Notes: a model not told the origin generated them from the letters alone. A stretch of DNA of 64,000 nucleotides from Cellulomonas chengniuliangii (GCF_024508335.1 NZ_CP101988.1:930001-994000); one strand, 5' to 3'; positions 10,430-19,999 are shown, numbered from the stretch's first letter. Program-made: numbers and translations.

Positions 10430-10756
10430 GTGACGTATGTGATCGCCCAGCCTTGCGTTGACGTCAAGGACAAGGCGTGCATCGAGGAATGTCCCGTGGA
10501 CTGCATCTACGAGGGCAAGCGGTCGCTGTACATCCACCCCGACGAGTGCGTGGACTGCGGCGCGTGCGAGCCGGTGTGCCCGGTGGAGGCCATCTACTAC
10601 GAGGACGACGTCCCCGAGCAGTGGTCGGAGTACTACAAGGCGAACGTCGAGTTCTTCGACGACCTCGGCTCGCCAGGTGGCGCCGCCAAGATGGGCGAGA
10701 TCGACAAGGACCACCCGATCATCGCGACGCTGCCGCTCCAGATCCACACGGACTGA
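10430..10756 (+). CDS. fdxA: Seven-iron ferredoxin FdxA
   Basis: A 108-residue cytoplasmic electron carrier with one [3Fe-4S] and one [4Fe-4S] cluster. The N-terminal Cys set (CVDVKDKACIEECPVDC) and second set (CVDCGACEPVCPVEA) match actinobacterial FdxA/FdxC, which are followed by an acidic C-terminal tail. The GTG start is preceded by GGAGG. dapC begins four bases downstream, so the pair is probably one transcript, as in many actinobacteria. The redox partner is not in this window as far as can be seen. Confidence 0.95.
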   Translation: MTYVIAQPCVDVKDKACIEECPVDCIYEGKRSLYIHPDECVDCGACEPVCPVEAIYYEDDVPEQWSEYYKANVEFFDDLGSPGGAAKMGEIDKDHPIIATLPLQIHTD

Positions 10757-10760
10757 CTCG

Positions 10761-11921
10761 ATGGGCCTGGCCACCGGCGCGCTGCCGGACTTCCCCTGGG
10801 ATGCCCTCGGCCCGTACGCCGCCACCGCCCGCGCGCACCCCGGGGGCATCGTCGACCTCTCGGTCGGCACCCCGGTCGACCCGACGCCGAAGCTCGTGCG
10901 CGACGCGTTGGCGGCTGCCTCGGACGCCCCCGGCTACCCGACGACGCATGGCGCCCCCGAGCTCCGGGGCGCCGTCGTCGACTGGTTCGCCCGGCGGAGG
11001 GCGGTCCCCGGCCTGGATCCCGCGGGGGTGCTGCCGACGATCGGCTCGAAGGAGCTCGTCGCCTGGCTCCCGGCGCTGCTCGGCCTGGGCGGCGGCGACG
11101 TGGTGCTGCACCCGGCCACCGCGTACCCCACGTACGACCTGGGGGCCCGTTTGGCGGGCGCGCGGCCGGTCGCGGCGGACGACGTCGTGGAGCGGCTCGC
11201 TCCCGGGGCCCCCGGCGCCGACGACGTGCGCCTGGTGTGGCTGAACTCGCCCGGCAACCCGGACGGCCGGGTGCTCGGTATCGAGGAGCTGGCAGCGGTC
11301 GTCTCCGCTGCCCGGGCCGCTCAGGACCGCACGGGCAAGCCGGTCGTGATCGCCTCGGACGAGTGCTACGCCGAGCTCGCGTGGGATGAGCCGTGGGCCT
11401 CCGAGGGCGTGCCGAGCATCCTGGACCCGCGCATCGCGGGCGGTGACCTGACGGGCCTGCTGGCGGTGTACTCGCTGTCCAAGCAGTCGAACCTGGCCGG
11501 GTACCGCGCGGCGTTCGCGGCTGGGGACCCGGTTCTGGTGGGCCGGTTGCTCGAGCTCCGCAAGCACGCAGGGATGATCGTCCCCGCGCCCGTGCAGGCG
11601 GCGATGACGGTCGCGCTGCGGGACGACGAGCACGTCGCCGCGCAGCGCGAGCTGTACCGCGGCCGGCGCGAGGTGCTGCGAGCCGCCCTGGAGCGCTCGG
11701 GGCACGTGGTGGACGGCTCGCACGCGGGGCTCTACCTCTGGACGCGGCCGCAAGGGCTGCCGCAGGACTGTTGGGCGACGGTCTCCGGGTTCGCGGAACG
11801 CGGGATCCTGGTGGCCCCCGGAGCCTTCTACGGGCCAGCGGCGGCGGGCCATGTCCGGGTCGCCCTCACCGCGACCGACGAGCAGGTCGACGAGGCGGCG
11901 CGACGCCTTGTCGCCGGCTGA
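10761..11921 (+). CDS. dapC: Succinyldiaminopimelate transaminase DapC
   Basis: PLP aminotransferase (fold type I, 386 residues) converting N-succinyl-2-amino-6-oxopimelate to N-succinyl-diaminopimelate with glutamate as donor. The Schiff-base lysine is in SLSKQSNLAGYR; PGYPTTHGAPELR, NSPGNPDGRVL and SDECYAELAW are standard PLP-site segments. It follows fdxA by four bases. With dapD and dapE 2.5-3.5 kb away it gives three consecutive steps of the succinylase route to meso-DAP and lysine. The ATG at 10761 is the first start after fdxA. Confidence 0.93.
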   Translation: MGLATGALPDFPWDALGPYAATARAHPGGIVDLSVGTPVDPTPKLVRDALAAASDAPGYPTTHGAPELRGAVVDWFARRRAVPGLDPAGVLPTIGSKELVAWLPALLGLGGGDVVLHPATAYPTYDLGARLAGARPVAADDVVERLAPGAPGADDVRLVWLNSPGNPDGRVLGIEELAAVVSAARAAQDRTGKPVVIASDECYAELAWDEPWASEGVPSILDPRIAGGDLTGLLAVYSLSKQSNLAGYRAAFAAGDPVLVGRLLELRKHAGMIVPAPVQAAMTVALRDDEHVAAQRELYRGRREVLRAALERSGHVVDGSHAGLYLWTRPQGLPQDCWATVSGFAERGILVAPGAFYGPAAAGHVRVALTATDEQVDEAARRLVAG

Positions 11922-11993
11922 ACGGCCGCCACAAGCGCGCGACACGGCGCGGGAGAGGTCACAAGCGTCCAGGCGGCAAGTGTGACCTACGAC

Positions 11994-12009
11994 TGTGATG
12001 GTTCTCACA
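11994..12009 (+). promoter_or_regulatory. CRP/GlxR-type operator upstream of gltA
   Basis: TGTGATGGTTCTCACA is a perfect match to the CRP/GlxR consensus TGTGA-N6-TCACA. Its centre is about 67 bases before the start of transcription predicted from the TACCGT box at 12057, a position where cAMP receptor proteins can activate. In Corynebacterium gltA is a known GlxR target. A second TGTGAC half-site is at 11981 and a GTCACA at 11958. Confidence 0.7.
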
Positions 12010-12033
12010 CCAGGGACTAAATGCCCTCTGAGA

Positions 12034-12062
12034 TTGGTCAGCACGCGCGCGCCGCAGGTACC
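12034..12062 (+). promoter_or_regulatory. Candidate gltA promoter
   Basis: TTGGTC (12034-12039), a 17-base spacer and TACCGT (12057-12062). The leader would be about 100 bases, ending in the Shine-Dalgarno AGGAAGGA before the ATG at 12169. Confidence 0.4.
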
Positions 12063-12168
12063 GTCATGGCTGGCCAAAGACGGTCGAACAGCCGGCCCGA
12101 GCGGTCGCGATCAACGACGAATCGGTCACGCCCGCCCGGCGTTACCTGTCGTCGCAGGAAGGAACGCC

Positions 12169-13467
<1,299 letters not shown>

Positions 13468-13469
13468 CC

Positions 13470-14384
13470 TCAGGCGTCGCCGGCGAGGGTCACCCTGACC
13501 TCGCCGGCGGGCAGCACCCGGCCTGCCGGCGCCCAAGCGCCCGTGTCACGCGACCAGGTCTCCCCGTCGACAGACACCCGGGTCACCTGCTGCTCGGCCG
13601 CCACCGCCACCGACCACTGGGCCACGGCCCACGCGAACCGCTCCTGGTCGCCCGTCACGCCGTGGGCGAGCGGGGTCGTGTCCAGCACTACCGTGGTGAT
13701 GCCGTCCTCACCCGTGGACGAGGAGGCCGGGAGGGCGCCGTAGTCACGCTCGACGCGGGCGGTGAAGGCCGGCGCCGAGCCCGGCCCGCTGGGCTCGCGC
13801 AGCGTGCACGTGAGGGCCCCGGGGGAGAAGCCGGTGAGGGCCGACGCCCACGCCCGGGAGCGGCCCTCGTGCTGGGCGTAGGCGTCCGGGAACCCGGAGC
13901 GCTGCACCGCCTGGGCGGCCTCGGTGATGGGCAGCTGCTCGTAGCCCTGCACCTTGACCAGCCCGTCGTAGAAGGCGTTCGTCGAGTAGACGGGGTCCAT
14001 GATCTGCTCGACGGCGCCCCAGCCCTGCGAGGGCCTCTGCTGGAAGAGCCCGACCGAGTCCCGGTCGCCGTAGTCGATGTTGATCAGGCGGGACTCCTGC
14101 AACGCGGTCGCGATGGCGATGGTCACGGCGCGGGCAGGCAGCCCACGGCGGATGGCGGTGGAGGACAGCAGGGCCGCGTTGCCCGCCTGCTCGGGCGACA
14201 GGACCCATGACGTGCCGTCGATCTGGACGACGCAGCGCTCAGCGGTGACCTTGGGGGGCTCGGACCGCACGAGCACCAGCACCACGACAACGATCCCCGC
14301 CGCCAGCACCGCGAGCAGCACCAGCGCGGCGCCCACCCCCCGGGCGAGGCGCTGACCCCAACGGTGCCGGTGCCGCCGTGCCAT
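13470..14384 (-). CDS. Membrane-anchored lysozyme/transglycosylase-like protein
   Basis: A 304-residue protein with a basic N-terminus, one membrane helix (about residues 17-38) and an extracellular part. Residues about 75-150 resemble a lytic transglycosylase core: ATALQESRLINIDYGDRDSVGLFQQRPSQGWG, where the Glu after Gln is the likely catalytic acid, followed by the YSTNAFYDGL segment. Actinobacterial homologues are often mislabelled heavy-metal or cobalt transporters; nothing here looks like a transporter. It lies three bases upstream of nothing coding except dapD behind it, so it may be co-transcribed with dapD. Activity is inferred. Confidence 0.75.
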   Translation of the reverse strand: MARRHRHRWGQRLARGVGAALVLLAVLAAGIVVVVLVLVRSEPPKVTAERCVVQIDGTSWVLSPEQAGNAALLSSTAIRRGLPARAVTIAIATALQESRLINIDYGDRDSVGLFQQRPSQGWGAVEQIMDPVYSTNAFYDGLVKVQGYEQLPITEAAQAVQRSGFPDAYAQHEGRSRAWASALTGFSPGALTCTLREPSGPGSAPAFTARVERDYGALPASSSTGEDGITTVVLDTTPLAHGVTGDQERFAWAVAQWSVAVAAEQQVTRVSVDGETWSRDTGAWAPAGRVLPAGEVRVTLAGDA

Positions 14385-14387
14385 GGA

Positions 14388-15335
14388 TCAGTTGGCGTGC
14401 AGCGCGGTGTTGAGCCGGACCCCGGCGCCCGTGCGGGCGACGGCCTCGACAGCGCCGGTCAGCGAGTTGCGCCGGAACAGGATGTTGTCGGCCCCCGCCA
14501 ACTCCCTGGCCTTGACCACCGGAGGCGCGCCGTCCTCGGCGCCGACCAGCACCAGCTTGGTCCCGGCCGTCAGGTACAGGCCTGCCTCGACCACGCAGTC
14601 GTCGCCCAGCGGGATGCCGAGCCCGGCATTGGCGCCCAGCAGGGTGCGCCGGCCGATGGACACCGTCTCGCGGCCCCCACCGGACAATGTGCCCATGATC
14701 GAGGCGCCGCCGCCGATGTCGCTGCCGTCGCCGACCGTGACCCCCGCGGAGATGCGTCCCTCGACCATGGACGTGCCGAGCGTGCCGGCGTTGAAGTTCA
14801 CGAAGCCCTCGTGCATCACGGTGGTGCCGGGGGCCAGGTACGCGCCGAGGCGCACGCGGTCGGCGTCGGCGATGCGGACGCCGGGGGGCAGCACGTAGTC
14901 GACCATGCGGGGGAACTTGTCGACGCCGTACACGGTGACGGGCACGCCGTGCGCGGCGCGCAGCCGGGCGCGCGTCGACTCGAAGCCCTCCGGAGAGCAC
15001 GCACCCCGGTCCGTCCAGACGACGTTCGGCAGCACCGCGAAGATGCCGTCCAGGTTCTGCCCGTGCGGCGGCACCAGGCGGTGGGACAGCAGGTGCAGGC
15101 GCAGGTAGGCGTCGGCGGTGTCCGCGGGCGGGGCGTCGAGGTCCACGACGGTGCGCACCACCCGGGTGCTGACCCGGCGCGCCGGATCCGCGCCCTCGGC
15201 GGCGAGGAGCTCCTCGGGGGCTGCGGCGTCCTCGTCGACCAGGCCCAGGCTCGGGGCCGGGTACCAGACGTCGAGGGTGACGTCGTCATCGGTCACAGTG
15301 GACAGGCCGAACCCCCAGGCCGTGCGCGCGCTCAT
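14388..15335 (-). CDS. dapD: 2,3,4,5-tetrahydropyridine-2,6-dicarboxylate N-succinyltransferase DapD
   Basis: Succinylates tetrahydrodipicolinate in the DAP/lysine pathway. The 315-residue protein has the actinobacterial-type N-terminal domain and a left-handed beta-helix made of hexapeptide repeats (about residues 165-285: [34 protein letters not shown]). The ATG is six bases after a TAGGCT -10 box, so it may be leaderless; a GAGGAG also directly precedes it. It is divergent from dapE with only 38 bases between. Confidence 0.94.
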   Translation of the reverse strand: MSARTAWGFGLSTVTDDDVTLDVWYPAPSLGLVDEDAAAPEELLAAEGADPARRVSTRVVRTVVDLDAPPADTADAYLRLHLLSHRLVPPHGQNLDGIFAVLPNVVWTDRGACSPEGFESTRARLRAAHGVPVTVYGVDKFPRMVDYVLPPGVRIADADRVRLGAYLAPGTTVMHEGFVNFNAGTLGTSMVEGRISAGVTVGDGSDIGGGASIMGTLSGGGRETVSIGRRTLLGANAGLGIPLGDDCVVEAGLYLTAGTKLVLVGAEDGAPPVVKARELAGADNILFRRNSLTGAVEAVARTGAGVRLNTALHAN

Positions 15336-15341
15336 CTCCTC

Positions 15342-15347
15342 AGCCTA
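15342..15347 (-). promoter_or_regulatory. Leaderless-type -10 (TAGGCT) of dapD
   Basis: On the minus strand TAGGCT ends six bases before the dapD ATG. The -10 of the divergent dapE is 14 bases away, so each promoter covers the other's -35 region. Confidence 0.55.
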
Positions 15348-15360
15348 GACGGAGCCTCGC

Positions 15361-15366
15361 TAGGGT
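15361..15366 (+). promoter_or_regulatory. Leaderless-type -10 (TAGGGT) of dapE
   Basis: TAGGGT ends seven bases before the dapE GTG at 15374. No Shine-Dalgarno is present in the gap, which supports a leaderless transcript. Confidence 0.55.
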
Positions 15367-15373
15367 TCGTCTT

Positions 15374-16516
15374 GTGACCGAGCCCGCGAGCAACCCGTCC
15401 ACCCCGAGCCAGGCGGCCCCCGACGCCGGCGTCGTCCCCGCCCTTGACCTGCACGGCGATCTCGTCACGCTGACGCGGGCGCTGTGCGATGCCGCCTCGC
15501 CGAGCGGGCAGGAGCGACCGCTCGCCGACGCCATCCAGGCGGCGCTGTCGACGGTCCCGCACCTGGAGGTGCTGCGCGACGGCGACGCGGTGGTCGCCCG
15601 CACCCGGCTCGGCCGGCCCGCCCGCGTCGTCGTGGCAGGCCACATCGACACCGTGCCCGTGGCGGACAACCTGCCGACCCGCCTCATCGGGGAGGGCCTG
15701 CACGCGGAGATCTGGGGGCGCGGCACCGTCGACATGAAGGGCGGCGTGGCCGTCCAGCTCGCCCTCGCGGCGCGCCTGGCGGCCCCCGCCCGGGACGTGA
15801 CGTGGGTCTTCTACGACCACGAGGAGGTCGCGGCGGACCTCAGCGGCCTGGGGCGTGTGGCGCGGGAGCACCCGGAGTGGCTGGCCGGGGACTTCGCGGT
15901 GCTCTGCGAGCCGACCTCGGGCGGGATCGAGGGCGGCTGCAACGGCACGCTGCGGGCCGAGGTCCGCGTCCCCGGCGTCGCGGCCCACTCGGCGCGGGCG
16001 TGGATCGGCGTCAACGCGATCCACGCCACGGGCGAGGTGCTCCGGCGCCTGGAGGCCTACGAGCCCGCCTCTGTCGAGGTGGATGGCCTGGTCTACCGCG
16101 AGGGGTTGAACGCGGTGGGCATCCGCGGCGGCGTCGCGACGAACGTCATCCCCGACGCGTGCACGGTCACCGTCAACTACCGCTTCGCCCCGTCCCGGTC
16201 GGTCGCCGAGGCAGAGGCGCACGTCCGCGAGGTCTTCACCGGCTACGACGTGACCGTGACCGACGCGGCGGCCGGGGCCCGGCCCGGGCTCGACGACGCG
16301 ACCGCCGCCGACTTCGTCGCGGCGGTGCTGGCGACGACCGGCGGCGTGCCCGCGCCGAAGTACGGATGGACCGATGTCGCCCGCTTCGCCGAGCTCGGGA
16401 TGCCAGCCGTCAACTTCGGCCCGGGGGACCCGCTGCTCGCGCACAAGGACGACGAGCGGTGCCCCGCATGGCAGCTCCAGGCCTGCTACGACGCTTTGGG
16501 CGCCTGGCTGGGCTGA
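15374..16516 (+). CDS. dapE: Succinyl-diaminopimelate desuccinylase DapE
   Basis: Binuclear zinc M20 hydrolase (380 residues) releasing LL-DAP from its N-succinyl form. Motifs: VVAGHIDTVPVADN (first zinc ligand H and catalytic D), WGRGTVDMKGGVAVQL (bridging D), YDHEEVAADLSG (catalytic E pair), and a dimerisation lid domain around residues 190-300. It pairs functionally with dapD on the opposite strand and dapC upstream. The start is the GTG seven bases after a TAGGGT box. Confidence 0.93.
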   Translation: MTEPASNPSTPSQAAPDAGVVPALDLHGDLVTLTRALCDAASPSGQERPLADAIQAALSTVPHLEVLRDGDAVVARTRLGRPARVVVAGHIDTVPVADNLPTRLIGEGLHAEIWGRGTVDMKGGVAVQLALAARLAAPARDVTWVFYDHEEVAADLSGLGRVAREHPEWLAGDFAVLCEPTSGGIEGGCNGTLRAEVRVPGVAAHSARAWIGVNAIHATGEVLRRLEAYEPASVEVDGLVYREGLNAVGIRGGVATNVIPDACTVTVNYRFAPSRSVAEAEAHVREVFTGYDVTVTDAAAGARPGLDDATAADFVAAVLATTGGVPAPKYGWTDVARFAELGMPAVNFGPGDPLLAHKDDERCPAWQLQACYDALGAWLG

Positions 16517-16573
16517 CCCGGGCGGGCCGCCGCGCTGTCGCCGGAGTCCTCCGCAGGCTCCCGCCCGACCTCC

Positions 16574-16579
16574 TAGAGT
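16574..16579 (+). promoter_or_regulatory. Leaderless-type -10 (TAGAGT) of the LOG gene
   Basis: TAGAGT ends seven bases before the ATG at 16587. This supports that start rather than upstream in-frame codons inside dapE. Confidence 0.55.
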
Positions 16580-16586
16580 CGAGGCC

Positions 16587-17411
16587 ATGAGAAGTCACGA
16601 CCGAGGGGCCAACGGCTCCGTCTACCGCAAGGGCCCGCTCCAGCTGCGACGCGACCAGATCCCCGCCACGACGTCCGACGAGCGCCTGCTCTCCGGCGCG
16701 GACGGCGCCGGCTGGCTGCACAGCGACCCCTGGCGGGTGATGCGGATCCAGAGCGAGTTCGTCGAGGGCTTCGGCGCCCTGGCCGAGGTGGGACCGGCCG
16801 TCAGCGTCTTCGGCTCCGCGCGGACGCCCGCCGGTTCGCCCGACTACCTGATCGGCGAGGCCGTCGGTCGTGGGCTCGCCGAGGCCGGCTACGGGGTCAT
16901 CACCGGCGGTGGGCCCGGCATCATGGAGGCGGCGAACAAGGGCGCCAGCGAGGCGGGGGGCCTGTCGGTGGGGCTCGGCATCGAGCTCCCGTTCGAGCAG
17001 GGCATGAACCAGTGGGTCGACCTGGGGGTCAACTTCCGCTACTTCTTCGCCCGTAAGACGATGTTCGTGAAGTACGCCGAGGGGTTCGTGGTGCTCCCGG
17101 GCGGGTTCGGCACCTTCGACGAGCTGTTCGAGGCGCTCACACTGGTGCAGACGCACAAGGTCACCGAGTTCCCCATCGTCCTGGTGGGGGTCGACTACTG
17201 GTCCGGCCTGCTGGAGTGGTTGCGCGGGCCGGTGCTGGGACGCGGCATGATCGCGGCCGCCGATCTCGACCTGATCCACCTGGTGGACGGCGCCGACGAG
17301 GCCGTGCGGATTGTCTGCGAGCGCGGCGCCGAGCTGCGCGCCGCCGAGCAGGCAGCCGTGGAGGAGGCGACCCGCGCCGAGCGGGAGGCTTCCGAGAGCG
17401 CCGTGTCGTGA
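16587..17411 (+). CDS. LOG family protein (TIGR00730, cytokinin riboside 5'-monophosphate phosphoribohydrolase type)
   Basis: A Rossmann-fold protein of 274 residues. It has the LOG signatures VSVFGSARTP, GGGPGIMEAANKGA and PGGFGTFDELFE (the last carries the catalytic Glu), which in characterised members hydrolyse AMP or cytokinin nucleotides to base plus ribose 5-phosphate. The N-terminal 60 residues are a family-typical extension (RKGPLQLRRDQIP). The stop overlaps folP (GTGA). Neighbourhood dapE-LOG-folP is conserved in mycobacteria from memory. The physiological substrate is not evident from the sequence. Confidence 0.9.
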   Translation: MRSHDRGANGSVYRKGPLQLRRDQIPATTSDERLLSGADGAGWLHSDPWRVMRIQSEFVEGFGALAEVGPAVSVFGSARTPAGSPDYLIGEAVGRGLAEAGYGVITGGGPGIMEAANKGASEAGGLSVGLGIELPFEQGMNQWVDLGVNFRYFFARKTMFVKYAEGFVVLPGGFGTFDELFEALTLVQTHKVTEFPIVLVGVDYWSGLLEWLRGPVLGRGMIAAADLDLIHLVDGADEAVRIVCERGAELRAAEQAAVEEATRAEREASESAVS

Positions 17412-18337
17412 CCCGAGCGGGCGTGCCGGTCGCCGGTGCGGACCTCCGGCTCCGCGGTCGCACCTTCGGGCCTGAGCGCCCGCTCGTGATGGCGGTGGTC
17501 AACCGCACGCCCGACTCGTTCTATCCCGCGGCCAGGTTCGACGACTCGGGGGCGGACGCGGCGGTGGCCAGGGCGGCCGAGGAGGGCGCGGACCTGGTCG
17601 ACCTCGGCGGGGTGCGCGCCGGCCGCGGTCCGCGGGTGGACGTCGCGGAGGAGATCGCCCGCGTGATCCCCCTGGTCGAGCGGGTGCGCGCCCGCCACCC
17701 GGACCTGTTGGTCAGCGTCGACACCTGGCGCGCCGAGGTGGCGAGGGCGGCGGCCCGCGCGGGCGCGGACCTGATCAATGACACGTGGGCCGGGCACGAC
17801 CCAGCCCTCGTGGAGGTCGCGGCCGAGCACGGCGTGGGAGTGGTGTGCTCGCACACCGGGGGAGCGGCGCCCCGTACTGACCCGCTGCGCGTGGCCTACG
17901 GCGCCGCCGGGGACCACGCCCCCGGCGCCGATCCGCTGGACGGCGTCGTCGACGACGTCGTCGCGACGCTGCGGGCGGCGGCGGCCCGGGCCGTCAGCCT
18001 GGGGGTCGACCCCGCCTCGGTGCTCGTCGACCCGACGCACGACTTCGGCAAGAACACGTGGCACTCGTTGCACCTCGTCCGGCGCACCGAGGCCGTCGTC
18101 GCCCTCGGGCACCCCACGCTGATGGCGTTCTCCCGCAAGGACTTCGTGGGGGAGTCGCTCGGCCTGCCGGTGGAGGAGCGGCTCGAGGGGACCCTGGCGG
18201 CGACCTCGGTGGCCGCCTGGCTGGGCGCCCGCGTGTTCCGCGCGCACGACGTGCTGGCCACGAGACGCGTGCTCGACATGGTCGCTACGATCCGAGGCGA
18301 CCTCGCGCCGGCTCGTGCTGTCCGAGGCCTCGCGTGA
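17408..18337 (+). CDS. folP: Dihydropteroate synthase homologue, FolP2 type
   Basis: A 309-residue TIM-barrel protein of the dihydropteroate synthase family. The first loop (NRTPDSFYP) and the SVDTW segment are kept. Loop 2, normally GGESTRPG, reads GGVRAGRG; the usual INDVSG is INDTWAG; the HM-G segment is SHTGG; the late SRKDF retains the Arg-Lys pair. These departures match the second mycobacterial paralogue (FolP2), whose contribution to folate synthesis is doubtful. The GTG overlaps the LOG gene stop. A canonical folP1 would be expected elsewhere in the genome. Confidence 0.85.
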   Translation: MTRAGVPVAGADLRLRGRTFGPERPLVMAVVNRTPDSFYPAARFDDSGADAAVARAAEEGADLVDLGGVRAGRGPRVDVAEEIARVIPLVERVRARHPDLLVSVDTWRAEVARAAARAGADLINDTWAGHDPALVEVAAEHGVGVVCSHTGGAAPRTDPLRVAYGAAGDHAPGADPLDGVVDDVVATLRAAAARAVSLGVDPASVLVDPTHDFGKNTWHSLHLVRRTEAVVALGHPTLMAFSRKDFVGESLGLPVEERLEGTLAATSVAAWLGARVFRAHDVLATRRVLDMVATIRGDLAPARAVRGLA

Positions 18338-18390
18338 ACGGGCAGGGGATCGCGTGAGCGGACCAGGGCGGGCATGAGCGGAGCAGCTGG

Positions 18391-19671
18391 ATGAGCACGG
18401 ACCTCACGGCACAGCGTCCCGACAGCCTTGCTGGCGGGCCGGACGACGCGGGGGCTGCCCGTCGGCCGACCGCGGACCCGCGCCGCTGGCCCGGCTGGGC
18501 GCAGGCGCTGGGCGTGTACCTGGCCGCGCGGGCCTTCTCCACCGTGGTGCTGCTGATCGTCGCCCGCACCCAGGAGGCCAACTACTGGACCCCGGCGAGT
18601 CCGTCCTACCTGCAGTTCACCGGCCTGATGTGGGACGCCGGCTGGTACCAGCAGATCGCCGAGACCGGGTACCCCGCCGAGCTGCCGCGAGGCGAGGACG
18701 GGCTCGTCCAGCAGAACCCGTGGGCGTTCTTCCCCTTGTTCCCGTACCTGGTGCGGGCCCTGATGCGCCTGACCGGCGGCGACTGGCCGACGATCGCCCC
18801 GCTGCTCGCCCTCGCGCTCGGCGCCGGGGCGGCGGTCGTGATCCGCCGGCTCGTGGAGCGCGGGGCGCCGCGCGCTGTGGCAGCGCGCCCGGGTCTCCCG
18901 CTGGCCACTGTCACGCTCGTCTCGGTGTTCCCGACGGCTGTGGTCATGCAGCTGGCGTACACGGAGTCGCTCGCGGTGCTCCTCGTCGCGACCTCGTTGC
19001 TGCTCGTCGTGGAGCGGCGCTACGCCTGGGCGGCGCTCGCGGTCCTCGCGCTGGGCTTCACCCGCGCCGTGGCGCTGCCCATGGCCGCGGTCGTCGTCGT
19101 GCACGCGCTGGTGCGCTGGCGCCAGAGCCGTCGCGGCGAGGACCGGCTCACGGCCCGGGATCTGGTGGGCCTGGGCGGCTTGGGGGTCACGGCCGCGGTC
19201 TCGGGGGTGGCGTGGCCGCTGATCTGCGGCTGGGCCACGGGAGAGCCTGACGGGTACCTGTTGACCCAGGGGTCGTGGCGTGGCGTCCGGGAGATCGTGC
19301 CGTTCGAGCCTTGGGGCTACGTGTCGCGGTTCTGGTTCGGGGAGGCGGCGCCCTGGGTGCTGCTCGGGGGCTTCGGCCTGCTCGCCGCCTGCCTGCTGGT
19401 CCCCGCCGCGTGGCGCCTGGGCAACGAGCTGCACGTGTGGTCAGCGGCGTACCCGCTCTACCTCGCGGCCGCGATCGAGCCTGGCTCGAGCCTCGCCCGG
19501 TTCCTGCTGCTGGCCTTCCCGCTGGGCGCGGTGACCGCCGGCGTGGTGCGCCGTCCGGCCCTCGCACGGCGGGCCTGGCTCGTCGCGGTGGTGGTCCTGA
19601 TGCTCGTCCTGCAGGTGGTCTGGGTGGCCCAGATGTGGCGGCTGACGCCACCCTCAGGATGGCCGCCGTGA
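18391..19671 (+). CDS. PIG-V-like mannosyltransferase family membrane protein
   Basis: A polytopic protein of 426 residues with about ten helices. The luminal-type motif WDAGWYQQIAETGYP near residue 75-90, the following FFPLFPYLVR segment and VFPTAVVMQLAYTESL are typical of PIG-V-related, GT-C fold mannosyltransferases that use polyprenyl-phosphate mannose. In actinobacteria such enzymes act on lipoglycans or on glycoproteins; which one is not shown here. The ATG at 18391 follows GGAG by six bases. It is separated from folP by 53 bases. Confidence 0.8.
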   Translation: MSTDLTAQRPDSLAGGPDDAGAARRPTADPRRWPGWAQALGVYLAARAFSTVVLLIVARTQEANYWTPASPSYLQFTGLMWDAGWYQQIAETGYPAELPRGEDGLVQQNPWAFFPLFPYLVRALMRLTGGDWPTIAPLLALALGAGAAVVIRRLVERGAPRAVAARPGLPLATVTLVSVFPTAVVMQLAYTESLAVLLVATSLLLVVERRYAWAALAVLALGFTRAVALPMAAVVVVHALVRWRQSRRGEDRLTARDLVGLGGLGVTAAVSGVAWPLICGWATGEPDGYLLTQGSWRGVREIVPFEPWGYVSRFWFGEAAPWVLLGGFGLLAACLLVPAAWRLGNELHVWSAAYPLYLAAAIEPGSSLARFLLLAFPLGAVTAGVVRRPALARRAWLVAVVVLMLVLQVVWVAQMWRLTPPSGWPP

Positions 19672-19724
19672 CCGATTCGGCACACCCGGCGCGCTGACCT
19701 GCCCGACTGTGGGGCGTGGTGACC

Positions 19725-19730
19725 TAGAAT
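19725..19730 (+). promoter_or_regulatory. Candidate -10 box (TAGAAT) of the DUF3117 gene
   Basis: TAGAAT 100 bases before the DUF3117 ATG, with a weak CCGACT upstream. The predicted leader of about 93 bases contains a UUCG-capped stem at 19764-19783. Confidence 0.45.
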
Positions 19731-19763
19731 GATCCCGGACATCCGGCCCCGCAGCTCGCAGCG

Positions 19764-19783
19764 GCGCGTGCTTCGGCACGCGC
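19764..19783 (+). promoter_or_regulatory. UUCG-tetraloop stem in the DUF3117 leader
   Basis: A perfect 8-base-pair stem GCGCGTGC / GCACGCGC closed by TTCG. It sits in the presumed 5' untranslated region, 46 bases before the ATG. No T-run follows, so it is more likely a leader structure or stabiliser than a terminator. Confidence 0.5.
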
Positions 19784-19829
19784 GCGACGACGTTCGGTCG
19801 GTCAGGAACGACGCGAAGGAGAGCCCCGC

Positions 19830-19997
19830 ATGGCCGCGATGAAGCCGAGGACAGGTGACGGCCCGCTCGAGGTGACCAAGGAGGGTCGTGGCATCGTGAT
19901 GCGAGTTCCTCTCGAGGGCGGCGGCCGGCTGGTCGTCGAGCTGAACGCGACCGAGGCCCAGGAGCTGGGTGAGGCGCTGACCTCGGTCGTCAGCTGA
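19830..19997 (+). CDS. DUF3117 domain-containing protein
   Basis: A 55-residue protein starting MAAMKPRTGDGPLEVTKEG, which is the conserved actinobacterial DUF3117 family (M. tuberculosis Rv1211 type). It is probably a small beta-rich cytoplasmic protein of unknown role. The ATG follows AAGGAGA by eight bases. It stands directly before pepA with two bases between, and behind a TAGAAT promoter with a structured leader, which suggests strong, separately controlled expression. Confidence 0.93.
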   Translation: MAAMKPRTGDGPLEVTKEGRGIVMRVPLEGGGRLVVELNATEAQELGEALTSVVS

Positions 19998-19999
19998 CG

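Noticed and set aside
17408-18337. folP as a decaying pseudogene
   Set aside because: The frame is intact, overlaps its neighbour in the normal way and retains barrel motifs; the changed loops fit the FolP2 paralogue.
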